Of a stretch of DNA of 64,000 bases, positions 28,411 to 37,069 are shown piece by piece (the first letter of the stretch is position 1; each line of letters opens with the position of its first letter). This DNA is from Massilia rhizosphaerae (lineage in GTDB: Bacteria > Pseudomonadota > Gammaproteobacteria > Burkholderiales > Burkholderiaceae_D). The stretch lies in the NCBI RefSeq assembly GCF_016093545.1, contig NZ_JADKYX010000024.1:57075-121074 (forward strand). Reading direction: 5' to 3'. A program made the translations under genes and the position numbers. The notes under the pieces are model-generated. The model made no database searches, was not told where the DNA came from, and saw only the letters and a list, made by a program, of their open reading frames with translations.

Positions 28411-29457
28411 ATGACAATGGTGTTAACCGGAATTGGCGGCTGCCTGCCGCCGCAAGTGGTGACCAACGAAGACATCTCGCCCTCCCTGCAGGCCAAGCCG
28501 GAGTGGATCCGCCGCATGACCGGCATCGCGCAGCGCCGCATGGTGTCGGGCGGCCTGTCGACGCGCGACCTGGCGATCGTCGCCGGACGCCGCGCGCTGG
28601 CCTCCGCCGGCCATCCGCGCATCGACGCGGTGCTGGTGACGACCTGTTCCCCCGACCGCATCACCCCGGCCGTCGCGCCCGAGGTGGCCGCGACGCTGGG
28701 GCTGGGCAACGTGATGGCGTTCGACCTGAACTCCGGCTGCAGCGGCTTCGTGTACGGCCTGGCCACCGCATCCGGCCTGCTCGCGGCGGGCGTCGCGCGC
28801 CACGTATTGCTGATCGCGGCGGAAGCGTTCACCCCGCTGGTCAATCCGGCCGACCGGATTACCCGGCCGATCTTCGGCGACGGCGCCGGCGCCATCGTGG
28901 TGCGCAGCGGCGTGGCCGGCGAGCCCGGCGCCTTCGGCCCCATCGACGTCGGCAGCGACGGCGAGCGCGCCGACCTGCTGTCGATCGCTGCCGGCGGATC
29001 GCGCCAGCGCGCCGCCTGCGGCCTGGGACACGGCATGCTCGCGGCCGAGGACTGGTATCTGAAGATGGACGGGCGCGCCGTCTACGAACGCGCGGTGGCC
29101 GGAATGAGCGCATCGACCCGTACCGCGCTCGCACGTGCGGGCTGGAACGTCGGCGACGTGGACTGGTTCGTCGCCCACCAGGCCAATGCCCGCATCCTGC
29201 GCACCGTCGGCTTCGAGCTCGGACTGGCCGAGCACCGTATCGCCGTGAACATCGACCGTATCGGCAACACGCTTACCGCGTCGATTCCGCTGTTGTTGAA
29301 CGAGCTGGCGCTGGACGGCCGGCTCGTTCCATCCCAGCGCGTCCTCGTCAGCGCGTTCGGCGCCGGCCTGTCCTGGGGCTCGGTCTCGCTGCAATGGCCC
29401 CCGCTGGCGATCGAGAGCGCCGAATGGGATGGCGCCAGCGCCGCGCTGGCCGCCTGA
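28411..29457 (+). CDS. Beta-ketoacyl-ACP synthase III (FabH-like)
   Basis: KAS III enzymes start acyl chains by joining an acyl-CoA to malonyl-ACP. The 348 residues carry the full catalytic triad: Cys110 in N-S-G-C-S-G-F, His256 in H-Q-A-N-A-R-I and Asn286 in I-G-N-T. The ATG at 28411 gives the normal start T-G-I-G-G-C-L-P-P; an upstream in-frame start at 28309 would fall within the palindrome and is rejected. It opens a ten-gene operon with its own ACP and KAS II, so it probably primes a dedicated pathway rather than general fatty acid synthesis. Confidence 0.93.
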   Translation: MTMVLTGIGGCLPPQVVTNEDISPSLQAKPEWIRRMTGIAQRRMVSGGLSTRDLAIVAGRRALASAGHPRIDAVLVTTCSPDRITPAVAPEVAATLGLGNVMAFDLNSGCSGFVYGLATASGLLAAGVARHVLLIAAEAFTPLVNPADRITRPIFGDGAGAIVVRSGVAGEPGAFGPIDVGSDGERADLLSIAAGGSRQRAACGLGHGMLAAEDWYLKMDGRAVYERAVAGMSASTRTALARAGWNVGDVDWFVAHQANARILRTVGFELGLAEHRIAVNIDRIGNTLTASIPLLLNELALDGRLVPSQRVLVSAFGAGLSWGSVSLQWPPLAIESAEWDGASAALAA

Positions 29458-29496
29458 TTCATCACACAATCTTTCCACCACTACTGAGAGCAATTT

Positions 29497-29733
29497 ATGA
29501 AAATGACCCTGGACACCCTGGCTGCAATCATCGCCGAACGCTTCAAGATCGATCCCGCCAAAGTGACCCTGAAGGCGGGCTTCGAGGAACTCGGCTTCGA
29601 CTCGCTGTCGATCGTCGACCTGGCCGTCCTGCTGGAGAAGAAGATGGGCGTGCGCCTGAGCGACGAGCAACTCAATGACATGGCGAACATCGGTGACATC
29701 CTGAACGCGCTGAATGCCGTGGCACTCGCATGA
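29497..29733 (+). CDS. Acyl carrier protein
   Basis: This 78-residue acidic protein has the phosphopantetheine site G-F-D-S-L-S with Ser36 and the helix that follows (I-V-D-L-A-V-L-L-E-K-K). It is distinct from a housekeeping ACP in context, since it sits between KAS III and KAS II of the cluster. Its end overlaps the KAS II start by 4 nt (ATGA). An activating phosphopantetheinyl transferase is not in the window. Confidence 0.94.
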   Translation: MKMTLDTLAAIIAERFKIDPAKVTLKAGFEELGFDSLSIVDLAVLLEKKMGVRLSDEQLNDMANIGDILNALNAVALA

Positions 29734-30974
29734 CGACACCGTTCGCAGCGGCCATCACCGGTATCGGTCTGGTCACCCCGGCGGGTATCGGCATCGAGGA
29801 GAACTGGCAGCGCGTGCTGTCCGGACGGACGGCGGCCGCGCATGACGACGCGCTGGCCGGCCTGCCGGTCGGGATCGCGTGCCGCGTGCCCGGATTCGAT
29901 TTCGCCGGCGCCGGCGTGCGCAATCCCTGGCAATGGGACCGCTACGCCCAGTTCGCCCTCGTCGCGGCGCAGGAGGCGTTGCGCGATGCCGGATTGACGG
30001 CGCATGCGTGGGACGACGACAGCCGCGTGGCCGTCATCCTCGGCTCGGGCGCCGGCGGGACCACGACGCTGGAAGAGCAGCATGCCGTGCTGCTGGCGCA
30101 CGGCGCCGACGACATCTCGTCGCTGACACTGCCGATGGGATTGCTGAACATGGCCGCCGGCCAGGTGGCGATCGAACTGGGCGCGCGCGGGCCCTGCATG
30201 GCGCCGTGCTCGGCGTGCGCATCGGGCGCGTCGGCGCTCGGAATCGCACGCGACCTGCTGCGCAGCGGCGCCGCCGACATCGTCATCGCCGGCGGCAGCG
30301 AGGCGCCGATCACCCCCCTGTACGTGGCCTCGTTCGCGCGCATGCGGGCGCTGTCTCGCAATCCCGATCCGGCCCGTGCGTCGCGTCCGTTCGACGCGGC
30401 GCGCGACGGCTTCGTCATCGGCGAGGGCGCCGGCATGTTCGTGCTCGAATCGGAGGAGCATGCGGCGCGGCGCGGCGCGCGCGTGCGCGCCCGGCTGCTC
30501 GGCTATGGCGCGTCGGCCGACGCCTACCACGTCACCAAGCCGCATCCCGATGGCCGCGGCGCCTCGCTGGCGATGCGCGCCGCCCTGCGCGACGCCGGCC
30601 TGGACGCCGCGGAGGTCGGGTATGTCAACGCGCACGGTACGTCGACGCCGGGCAACGACGTCGTCGAGGCGGGCGCCATCGCGGCGCTGTTCGGAACGCG
30701 TGTGCCGGTGAGTTCGACCAAGGGCGTCACCGGTCACCTGCTGGGCGCTGCCGGCGCCATCGAGGCGGCCTACACGGCGCTCGCCGTGGCGCGCGGGCAA
30801 CTGCCGCCGACGGCGAACCTGCGCGAACCCGACCCTGGCATCGAAGTCGACCTGGTCGCCGGCGCGGCGCGTTCGTGCGCCGTGCGGGTCGGACTGTCCA
30901 ATTCGTTCGGGTTCGGTGGCCAGAACGTTTCATTGATCATCGGCGCGCCGCAAGGGCGCGCCGGCCAAGCTTGA
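29730..30974 (+). CDS. Beta-ketoacyl-ACP synthase II (FabF-like)
   Basis: The condensing enzyme (414 aa) has the complete KAS I/II triad: Cys163 in A-C-A-S-G-A, His302 in N-A-H-G-T-S-T-P and His336 in V-T-G-H-L-L-G-A-A-G. It would elongate chains on the cluster ACP. Because the active-site Cys is present, it is not a chain-length factor. No acyltransferase or dehydratase is encoded in the cluster; malonyl transfer may come from housekeeping FabD. Confidence 0.93.
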   Translation: MTTPFAAAITGIGLVTPAGIGIEENWQRVLSGRTAAAHDDALAGLPVGIACRVPGFDFAGAGVRNPWQWDRYAQFALVAAQEALRDAGLTAHAWDDDSRVAVILGSGAGGTTTLEEQHAVLLAHGADDISSLTLPMGLLNMAAGQVAIELGARGPCMAPCSACASGASALGIARDLLRSGAADIVIAGGSEAPITPLYVASFARMRALSRNPDPARASRPFDAARDGFVIGEGAGMFVLESEEHAARRGARVRARLLGYGASADAYHVTKPHPDGRGASLAMRAALRDAGLDAAEVGYVNAHGTSTPGNDVVEAGAIAALFGTRVPVSSTKGVTGHLLGAAGAIEAAYTALAVARGQLPPTANLREPDPGIEVDLVAGAARSCAVRVGLSNSFGFGGQNVSLIIGAPQGRAGQA

Positions 30975-30984
30975 AGGGAATCCC

Positions 30985-32799
30985 ATGACGTCAACTTCGA
31001 CGAGCGCCGTGCTGCGCGACATCGTCTTCGACGGTAACTACGAACGGGTGCACGAGGATATCCGTGCCGTCCTGTTCGACCCGGCGTTCGACCCGCACGC
31101 GGGCCTGACGCTGGAGCAGGCCGGACGCGTGTCGTACGCGCGCAGCCGGCTGGTGCACGGCCGCCTGGAAGAGCCGCTGGCCTTCCTGCGCAATCCCCAG
31201 CGCCTGTTCGCGCTGGCCGAATGGCCCAGCCTCGTGGACGTAGCCTGCTTTTCCCTGTTGATGGTGCATTACAACCTGTGCCTGGGCACGGTGTTCGACC
31301 ACGGTATCGACCGCCCCGAACTGGCCGGCTACGTCGACGAGCTGAATTCGCTGCGCGCGTTCGGGCCTTACATGGCGACGGAGCTCGGCTACGGCAACAA
31401 CGTGGCCGCGCTGCAGACGGAAGCCGTGTACGAGCACGCCACCCGCAGCTTCATCCTGCGCACGCCGTCGCCGCAGGCGCAGAAATACATGTCGTACAGC
31501 GGCTTTACCGATATTCCGAAGATCGCCGTCGTGATGGCGCGGCTGAAGGTCGACGACGCGGATTGCGGCGTGTTCCCGTTCATCGTGAGGATGTCGACGG
31601 AGCAGGGCTTGTGCGACGGCATTCGTGCCCTGCCTTGCCCGGAAAAGCCGGTGCAGGGCCTGGACAACGGCCTGACCGCGTTCGACGGCGTGCGCCTGCC
31701 GCTGCACAGCATGCTGCCTGGCAGGAGCGCGCGCATCACCGATGACGGCCGGTTCGAACCGCTGGTGGGCAATGCGCGCTCGCGCTTCCTGCGTGCCATG
31801 TCGCGCATCGTGCCGGGGCGCCTGTGCGTGTCCAGCTCGGCCGTCGGCATGGGCCGCGCCAGCGTCTACATCGCCTTGCGCCACGCCGCGCAGCGCCTGA
31901 CCAACGCGCCGGGCACCAATGCCATGCCGGTCATCGAATACCGCAGCCACCAACTGGCCACGTTCGGTGCGCTGGCGAAAGCGTATGCGATCACGCTGAT
32001 GGTCAACCAGGTCAAGCGCGACTACCTGGCGCAACTGCAGGAACCGTCGGCCGACGTGCTCAACATGGTCAACATCGCCAAGGCGGTATCGACCTGGGAA
32101 ATGGCCGACGTGGCGTCGACCTGCCGCGAGCGCTGCGGGGCGCAGGGCATTTTCAACGTCAACCGCATTTCCGACTACATCCTGCTGCTGCAGGGCCTGA
32201 TCACGGCCGAAGGCGACAACCAGGTCCTGCTGTCCACGGTGGCCGGACAACTGCTGGCGGCCTCGTGGCCGGAGCGGATTCCGGCGCCGCAGGCGCGCGG
32301 ACGCGGTGTGCCGGACGCCGCCTGGCTGGGCGAACTGTTCCTGTTCCGCGAACAGCGGCTCTGGGAGGATCTGAACCGCCGGCGCGAGGCCCGTGCCGAC
32401 GCCGGATATTTCGATGCCTGGAATGCCATCAGCAACGAAGGCATCGAGATGGCGCGCCTGCGCGGCATCCGCACAGCGCTGGCCTGCCTGCACCGTGCGG
32501 CGGGCGCGACCGACGGCTCGGTGCGCGAAGCGCTGCGGGCGTTATGCGGCCTGTTCGGGATCAACGAACTGCGCCGCGACGCCGGGTGGTACCTGGCGCA
32601 CGGCCTGCTGGACGCTGAACAGGTGCTGGACCTGCCAGCCGTCGCCGACGACCTGTGCGTCGCGCTGCGGCCCCACATCGACCTGCTGCTGGACGGCTTT
32701 GCGCTGGCTCCCGAACTGCTGCGCGCACCGATCGCCGCCGACGGCTACATCGACGCGTTCTGCCGCGAGGCCGCGGCACAAGCACGCAGGGACGCCTGA
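30985..32799 (+). CDS. Acyl-CoA dehydrogenase/oxidase-like flavoprotein
   Basis: The 604-residue protein has the long form seen in acyl-CoA oxidases: an N-terminal helical part, then M-A-T-E-L-G-Y-G-N-N-V-A (flavin and substrate segment), a central beta domain, and a C-terminal helical extension. It differs from canonical oxidases at several points, for example A-T-R-S-F-I-L-R-T-P-S-P-Q-A-Q-K-Y, so function may have drifted, for instance oxidation of an ACP-bound chain. A likely role is introducing an alpha,beta double bond. It starts 10 nt after the KAS II stop. Confidence 0.78.
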   Translation: MTSTSTSAVLRDIVFDGNYERVHEDIRAVLFDPAFDPHAGLTLEQAGRVSYARSRLVHGRLEEPLAFLRNPQRLFALAEWPSLVDVACFSLLMVHYNLCLGTVFDHGIDRPELAGYVDELNSLRAFGPYMATELGYGNNVAALQTEAVYEHATRSFILRTPSPQAQKYMSYSGFTDIPKIAVVMARLKVDDADCGVFPFIVRMSTEQGLCDGIRALPCPEKPVQGLDNGLTAFDGVRLPLHSMLPGRSARITDDGRFEPLVGNARSRFLRAMSRIVPGRLCVSSSAVGMGRASVYIALRHAAQRLTNAPGTNAMPVIEYRSHQLATFGALAKAYAITLMVNQVKRDYLAQLQEPSADVLNMVNIAKAVSTWEMADVASTCRERCGAQGIFNVNRISDYILLLQGLITAEGDNQVLLSTVAGQLLAASWPERIPAPQARGRGVPDAAWLGELFLFREQRLWEDLNRRREARADAGYFDAWNAISNEGIEMARLRGIRTALACLHRAAGATDGSVREALRALCGLFGINELRRDAGWYLAHGLLDAEQVLDLPAVADDLCVALRPHIDLLLDGFALAPELLRAPIAADGYIDAFCREAAAQARRDA

Positions 32800-32800
32800 C

Positions 32801-33232
32801 ATGGCCGTCCACGTGTATCGATGCCCGGTGCGCTGGTCCGACATGGACGTGTACGGCGTGGTCAACAATGTCTCGTTCCTGCGCCTGCTGGAGGAGGCGC
32901 GGGTCGACCTCGTGTGGAACCTTGGGCCGAATCCGGGCGACGCCTTCCTGGGCGGCGGCTCGGTGGTCGTGCGTCACGCGATCGAATACAAGGCGCCGCT
33001 CGTGCACCGGCACGCGCCGGTGGAGATCCACATGTGGGTGTCGAGCATCCAGGCCGCCGCCGTGACGATCGAGTGCGAGGTGCGCGAGGGGGACACGGTG
33101 TATGCGCAGGCGACGACGACGATGGCGGCTTACTCGTACGAAGGGCGGCACCCGCGCCGCATGACCGCGCAGGAAATCGCCTATTTCGAGCGCCATTTCG
33201 AAGACCGGCGCGCCATCGGCGCGAGGAGCTGA
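32801..33232 (+). CDS. Hotdog-fold acyl-CoA/ACP thioesterase (YbgC/4HBT-like)
   Basis: This 143-residue protein has the 4HBT signature V-R-W-S-D-M-D-V-Y-G-V-V-N-N, in which the Asp is the usual catalytic residue. It begins 1 nt after the acyl-CoA oxidase-like gene and ends 2 nt before the next gene. It may release the finished chain from the ACP or CoA. Confidence 0.88.
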   Translation: MAVHVYRCPVRWSDMDVYGVVNNVSFLRLLEEARVDLVWNLGPNPGDAFLGGGSVVVRHAIEYKAPLVHRHAPVEIHMWVSSIQAAAVTIECEVREGDTVYAQATTTMAAYSYEGRHPRRMTAQEIAYFERHFEDRRAIGARS

Positions 33233-33234
33233 CC

Positions 33235-34143
33235 ATGCGCCTGTTGCGAGTGGGGCCGCCGGGACGCGAACGACCCTGCGCGCTGGCCCCGGACGGCAGC
33301 GCGCGTGACCTGTCGGCCTGGGTCGACGACTGGCGCGGCGCGGTGCTCGATCCGGATGCGCTTGCCGCACTGGCGGTGCGGCTGGCGCGCGCGTGGAAGG
33401 AATTGCCGGTCGTCGACCTGGCCGCCGGGCGCATCGGCCCACCGGTACGCCCCGGACAGATCGTGTCCATCGGGCTGAATTACCGCCGCCATGCGGCCCA
33501 GGCGGGCCTGCCGCTGCCGGCCGAGCCCATCGTGTCGAGCAAGTCCGTGCACGCGCTGGCGGGACCGTTCGATCCGCTGGTGTTGCCGCCGGGGTCCGCG
33601 CACACGGACTGGGAGGTGGAGTTGGGCGTGGTCGTTGGCCGGCGCGCGCAATATCTGGCCAGCCCGGAGGCGGCCCGCGCGCACATCGCGGGTTATTGCA
33701 CGGCCAACGACATCTCCGATCGGCGCTGGCTGCTCGAGCGCGGCGGCGAATGGATCAAGGGGAAGTCGTTCTCCGGCTTCGCGCCGCTGGGACCGTACAT
33801 GGTCAGCGCCGACGAGGTCGGCGACCCGGCCCGGTTGCGTCTGAGCTGCCGCGTCAACGGGGTTCTGATGCAGAGTGAAGAAACCGCCGACATGGTGTTC
33901 GATGTTTATACGCTGGTGTACTACCTCAGCCTGTGCATGGTGCTCGAACCCGGCGACGTGATCCTGACGGGCAGTCCGTCGGGCATGGCGTACGGCCGCC
34001 CCGGCCAGCCCTTTTTGCGGCCGGGGGATGTCGTCGAGGCCGAAGTCGTGCCCCTGGGACTGCAGCGGCGGCGGTGTATCGCAGCGGTGCGGGACGAAGG
34101 GCTGTGTGCTGGAACGCATCAATCGACAAGGAGTTTTGAATGA
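33235..34143 (+). CDS. Fumarylacetoacetate hydrolase-fold enzyme
   Basis: Members hydrolyse or isomerise acylpyruvates and related diketo acids. The 302-residue protein has a variable N-terminal part and a catalytic domain from about residue 65 with S-I-G-L-N-Y-R-R-H, the metal-ligand Glu in D-W-E-V-E-L-G-V-V, N-D-I-S-D-R and G-D-V-I-L-T-G-S-P-S-G. Its last codons overlap the FAD oxidase start by 4 nt. A 12-codon copy of its 3' end is found again at 38705-38740, upstream of the duplicated oxidase. Confidence 0.87.
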   Translation: MRLLRVGPPGRERPCALAPDGSARDLSAWVDDWRGAVLDPDALAALAVRLARAWKELPVVDLAAGRIGPPVRPGQIVSIGLNYRRHAAQAGLPLPAEPIVSSKSVHALAGPFDPLVLPPGSAHTDWEVELGVVVGRRAQYLASPEAARAHIAGYCTANDISDRRWLLERGGEWIKGKSFSGFAPLGPYMVSADEVGDPARLRLSCRVNGVLMQSEETADMVFDVYTLVYYLSLCMVLEPGDVILTGSPSGMAYGRPGQPFLRPGDVVEAEVVPLGLQRRRCIAAVRDEGLCAGTHQSTRSFE

Positions 34144-35581
34144 ATGACCGCATGACACCGGACGCGGGGCAGGGCCTGCCGGCACCGGTGCTGGCCGAAC
34201 TGCAAGCCTGCTTCGGCCCCCGTTTCTCGACCGCCGCCGCGGTGCGCGACCAGCACGGGCGCGACGAATCGTCGTTCGTGGACGTGAATCCTCCGGACGC
34301 CGTGGTGTTCGCCGAGAGCGTCGCTGACGTCCAGGCGCTGCTCGCGCTGGCAGGCCGGTATGCGGTGCCCGTGATCCCGTTCGGCGCGGGATCGTCGCTG
34401 GAAGGTCACCTGCTGGCGGTACGCGGCGGCATCAGCCTGGACGTGAGCCGCATGAACCGCGTGCTCGCCATCGATACGGCGGACATGACGGCGACGGTGC
34501 AGCCGGGGGTGACGAGGATGCAGCTGAACCAGGCGCTCAAGGGCACCGGGCTGTTCTTCCCCGTGGATCCGGGCGCGGACGCGTCGATCGGCGGCATGTG
34601 CGCCACGCGCGCCAGCGGCACCAACGCCGTGCGCTACGGCACGATGCGCGAGAACGTGCTCGCCCTGCAGGTGGTCACGGCCGCCGGCGAGATCGTTCAT
34701 ACGGGAACGCGTGCGCGCAAGAGCAGCGCGGGCTACGACCTGACCCGGCTGATGGTGGGCAGCGAAGGCACGCTCGGCGTGTTCACCGAGATCGTGGTGC
34801 GCCTGCATCCGCTGCCGGAAGCGCAGTCGGCGGCCGTGTGCTCGTTTCCGGGTATCGCCGACGCCGTCGGCGCCGCGATCGACGTCGTCCAATCCGGCAT
34901 CCCGATCGCGCGCATGGAGCTGCTCGACGTGAATGCCGTGCGGATGGTGAACCGGTATTCCAAGCTGGATCTGCGCGAAGAACCGATGCTCCTGATGGAA
35001 TTCCACGGCACGCCGGCGTCCGTGCGCGAACAGGCGGAATCGGTCGAGGCCCTGACTGCGGAACACGGCGGCGCGGCCTTCGCCTGGGCGACCGACGCCG
35101 AGGCGCGCACGCGGCTCTGGACGGCGCGCCATCACGCGTATTTCGCGGCCATCGCCTCGATGCCCGGCTGCCGCGCGATCAGCACCGATACCTGCGTGCC
35201 GATCAGCCGTCTCGCGGAATGCCTGCTCGAGTCGGTGCGCGAGGCCGACGAGATGGGCATGCCGTATTTCCTGGTCGGGCACGTCGGCGACGGCAACTTC
35301 CATTTCGGCTACCTGATCGATCCGCACGAGCCGGCGCAGCGCGAACGCGCCGAGCGGCTCAACGCCCAGCTGGTGGCGCGCGCCATCCGCCTCGACGGCA
35401 CGTGCTCGGGCGAGCATGGCATCGGCATGCACAAGATGGATTTCCTGGTCCAGGAAGCCGGGCTGCCGGCGCTCGAACTGATGCGCGCCATCAAGCGCGT
35501 GTTCGACCCGCAGAACATCCTCAACCCCGGCAAAGTGTTGTGGGGCACGGCGGCACCGGACGCGCCGCGGCGCAGCTGGGC
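34108..35581 (+). repeat. Large direct repeat, copy 1 (source)
   Basis: About 1474 bp with a near-identical, gap-free second copy 4597 bp downstream at 38705-40178. It holds the last 12 codons of the hydrolase gene, the ribosome site and nearly the whole FAD oxidase gene. This copy is in its operon context, so it is the likely source. Confidence 0.9.
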
Positions 35582-35630
35582 CGGACCCGGCCACGTCATC
35601 CGCGCGGATTCGGACAATGGAGAAGATTGA
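34140..35630 (+). CDS. FAD-linked 2-hydroxyacid oxidase (GlcD/D-lactate dehydrogenase type), copy 1
   Basis: The family oxidises D-2-hydroxyacids to 2-oxoacids with FAD. The 496-residue protein has the FAD_binding_4 domain (I-P-F-G-A-G-S-S-L-E-G-H, M-C-A-T-R-A-S-G-T-N-A-V-R-Y-G and G-S-E-G-T-L-G-V) and a C-terminal oxidase domain with the metal-binding G-H-V-G-D-G-N-F-H and E-H-G-I-G motifs. An AAGGAG ribosome site lies just before the start. It overlaps the SDR gene by 1 nt. A second copy at 38737 differs at about seven residues before a divergent C-terminal tail. Confidence 0.92.
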   Translation: MNDRMTPDAGQGLPAPVLAELQACFGPRFSTAAAVRDQHGRDESSFVDVNPPDAVVFAESVADVQALLALAGRYAVPVIPFGAGSSLEGHLLAVRGGISLDVSRMNRVLAIDTADMTATVQPGVTRMQLNQALKGTGLFFPVDPGADASIGGMCATRASGTNAVRYGTMRENVLALQVVTAAGEIVHTGTRARKSSAGYDLTRLMVGSEGTLGVFTEIVVRLHPLPEAQSAAVCSFPGIADAVGAAIDVVQSGIPIARMELLDVNAVRMVNRYSKLDLREEPMLLMEFHGTPASVREQAESVEALTAEHGGAAFAWATDAEARTRLWTARHHAYFAAIASMPGCRAISTDTCVPISRLAECLLESVREADEMGMPYFLVGHVGDGNFHFGYLIDPHEPAQRERAERLNAQLVARAIRLDGTCSGEHGIGMHKMDFLVQEAGLPALELMRAIKRVFDPQNILNPGKVLWGTAAPDAPRRSWAGPGHVIRADSDNGED

Positions 35631-36400
35631 TGAGTGAACAGACGGCAGGACAGGAGTCGGGTGCCACGGCGCCGGTCCGTACGACGCTGGTGACCGGCGG
35701 AGCCCGCGGTCTCGGCGCGGCGGTGGTGCGGGAACTGGCGCAACGGGGCGGCCAGGTGTGTTTCACGTACCTGAGCAACGACGACGCGGCCGAGGCGCTG
35801 GTGCGCGCGTGCGGTCCGCAACGTGTGATGGCGGTGCGGGCCGATGCGCGCGACGCGGATGCGATGCGCGCGGTTGCACAGCGCTGCCTGGCGCGCTTCG
35901 GACGCATCGACGCGCTGGTCAACAATGCGGGCGTGACGCGCGACCGTGCATTCCACGCCATGGGCGAGGACGACTGGCGCGGCGTGCTCGTCGCCAACCT
36001 CGACGGGGCCTTCTTCAGCTGCAAGGCCGTGATGCCTTACTTGCTGGAGCAGCGCGCCGGTGCCGTGGTCAACATGGCGTCGGTTGCCGGCATGATCGGG
36101 GTGCCGGGCCAGGCGAACTACTGTGCCAGCAAGGCCGGCCTGATCGGCTTGACGCGGGCGCTTGCCGCCGAGACGGCGTCGCGCGGGATCCGGGTGAACG
36201 CGGTCGCGCCAGGCTATATCGACAGCGACATGACGCGTGCGCTGGGCGAAAGGCGCCTCGACGCGGCCACCGCGCAGATCCCGATGCGCCGTATCGGGCG
36301 TGCGGAAGAAGTGGCCAGGACCGTGGCGTTCCTGGCTGGAGACGATGCGTCGTACATCACCGGGCAGGTGCTCGTGGTGGACGGCGGATTGACCGGATGA
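35630..36400 (+). CDS. Short-chain dehydrogenase/reductase (FabG-like)
   Basis: The 256-residue SDR has the NAD(P) motif T-G-G-A-R-G-L-G, N-N-A-G-V-T-R-D, and catalytic Ser with Y-C-A-S-K (Y-x-x-x-K). The sequence is close to 3-oxoacyl-ACP reductases (V-A-P-G-Y-I-D-S-D-M-T), so it is the likely ketoreductase for the cluster's KAS enzymes. Start ATG overlaps the stop of the FAD oxidase (TGATG). Confidence 0.92.
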   Translation: MSEQTAGQESGATAPVRTTLVTGGARGLGAAVVRELAQRGGQVCFTYLSNDDAAEALVRACGPQRVMAVRADARDADAMRAVAQRCLARFGRIDALVNNAGVTRDRAFHAMGEDDWRGVLVANLDGAFFSCKAVMPYLLEQRAGAVVNMASVAGMIGVPGQANYCASKAGLIGLTRALAAETASRGIRVNAVAPGYIDSDMTRALGERRLDAATAQIPMRRIGRAEEVARTVAFLAGDDASYITGQVLVVDGGLTG

Positions 36401-36422
36401 GCCAACTCAAACAGGAGAATTG

Positions 36423-36710
36423 ATGGCACGGGCTTATATCATCGGACGCCTCAGCGTCACCGATCCCGAGCGTTTCGAACGTTACGTCGCCGCCGCCGGC
36501 GCGGCGATCGCCCATCACGGGTGCAAGGTGCTGGTGCGCGGCGGACGTTGCGAAACGCTCGAGGGCGAAGGACGGCCGCGGAACGTGGTGCTCGAATTCG
36601 AGTCCTACGAACTGGCGCGTCATTATTATTTTTCGCCGGAATACCAGGCGGCGATGCGGCATCGCATCGGTATTGCCGTCGCCGACCTGGCACTGGTGGA
36701 GGGCGTGTAA
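36423..36710 (+). CDS. DUF1330 protein, copy A
   Basis: A 95-residue protein of the DUF1330 family (dimeric alpha-beta barrel fold). It shows the order I-G-R-L-S-V-T-D-P-E-R-F-E-R-Y, K-V-L-V-R-G-G, V-V-L-E-F-E-S and Y-F-S-P-E-Y-Q. An AGGAG site 5 nt upstream supports this ATG. No enzyme activity is established for the family. It is directly followed, with no gap, by a related gene. Confidence 0.85.
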   Translation: MARAYIIGRLSVTDPERFERYVAAAGAAIAHHGCKVLVRGGRCETLEGEGRPRNVVLEFESYELARHYYFSPEYQAAMRHRIGIAVADLALVEGV

Positions 36711-37022
36711 ATGGCGAAGGGATACTGGATCGGTCACGTCGACGTCGCCGATCCCGAGGGATACAAGGACTATATTCGCGCCAACGCCGACGTCTTCGCC
36801 AAGTACGGTGCGCGCTTCGTCGTGCGCGGCGGGCAACATGTGGTCAAGGAGGGCGCAAGCCGGGCGCGCACGGTCGTCATCGAGTTCGACGACTACGCGA
36901 CGGCCCTGGCGTGTTACGAATCGGGCGAGTACGCGGACGTGATGGCCAGGCGTCTGCCATATTCGACGGCCGACTTGCTGATCGTCGAAGGCTACGACGG
37001 TGCGCCACCCGTCGTCGGGTAA
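36711..37022 (+). CDS. DUF1330 protein, copy B
   Basis: The 103-residue second DUF1330 protein shares the framework of copy A (I-G-H-V-D-V-A-D-P-E-G-Y-K-D-Y, F-V-V-R-G-G, V-V-I-E-F-D-D, Y-E-S-G-E-Y) but is clearly diverged, so the pair is an old tandem duplication and could form a heterodimer. It starts on the base after the copy A stop and ends the ten-gene operon. Confidence 0.85.
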   Translation: MAKGYWIGHVDVADPEGYKDYIRANADVFAKYGARFVVRGGQHVVKEGASRARTVVIEFDDYATALACYESGEYADVMARRLPYSTADLLIVEGYDGAPPVVG

Positions 37023-37069
37023 TCGGTCGGAGACGATCCGCAAACCAGGGGCGTGCCGAACGGGCTTTC

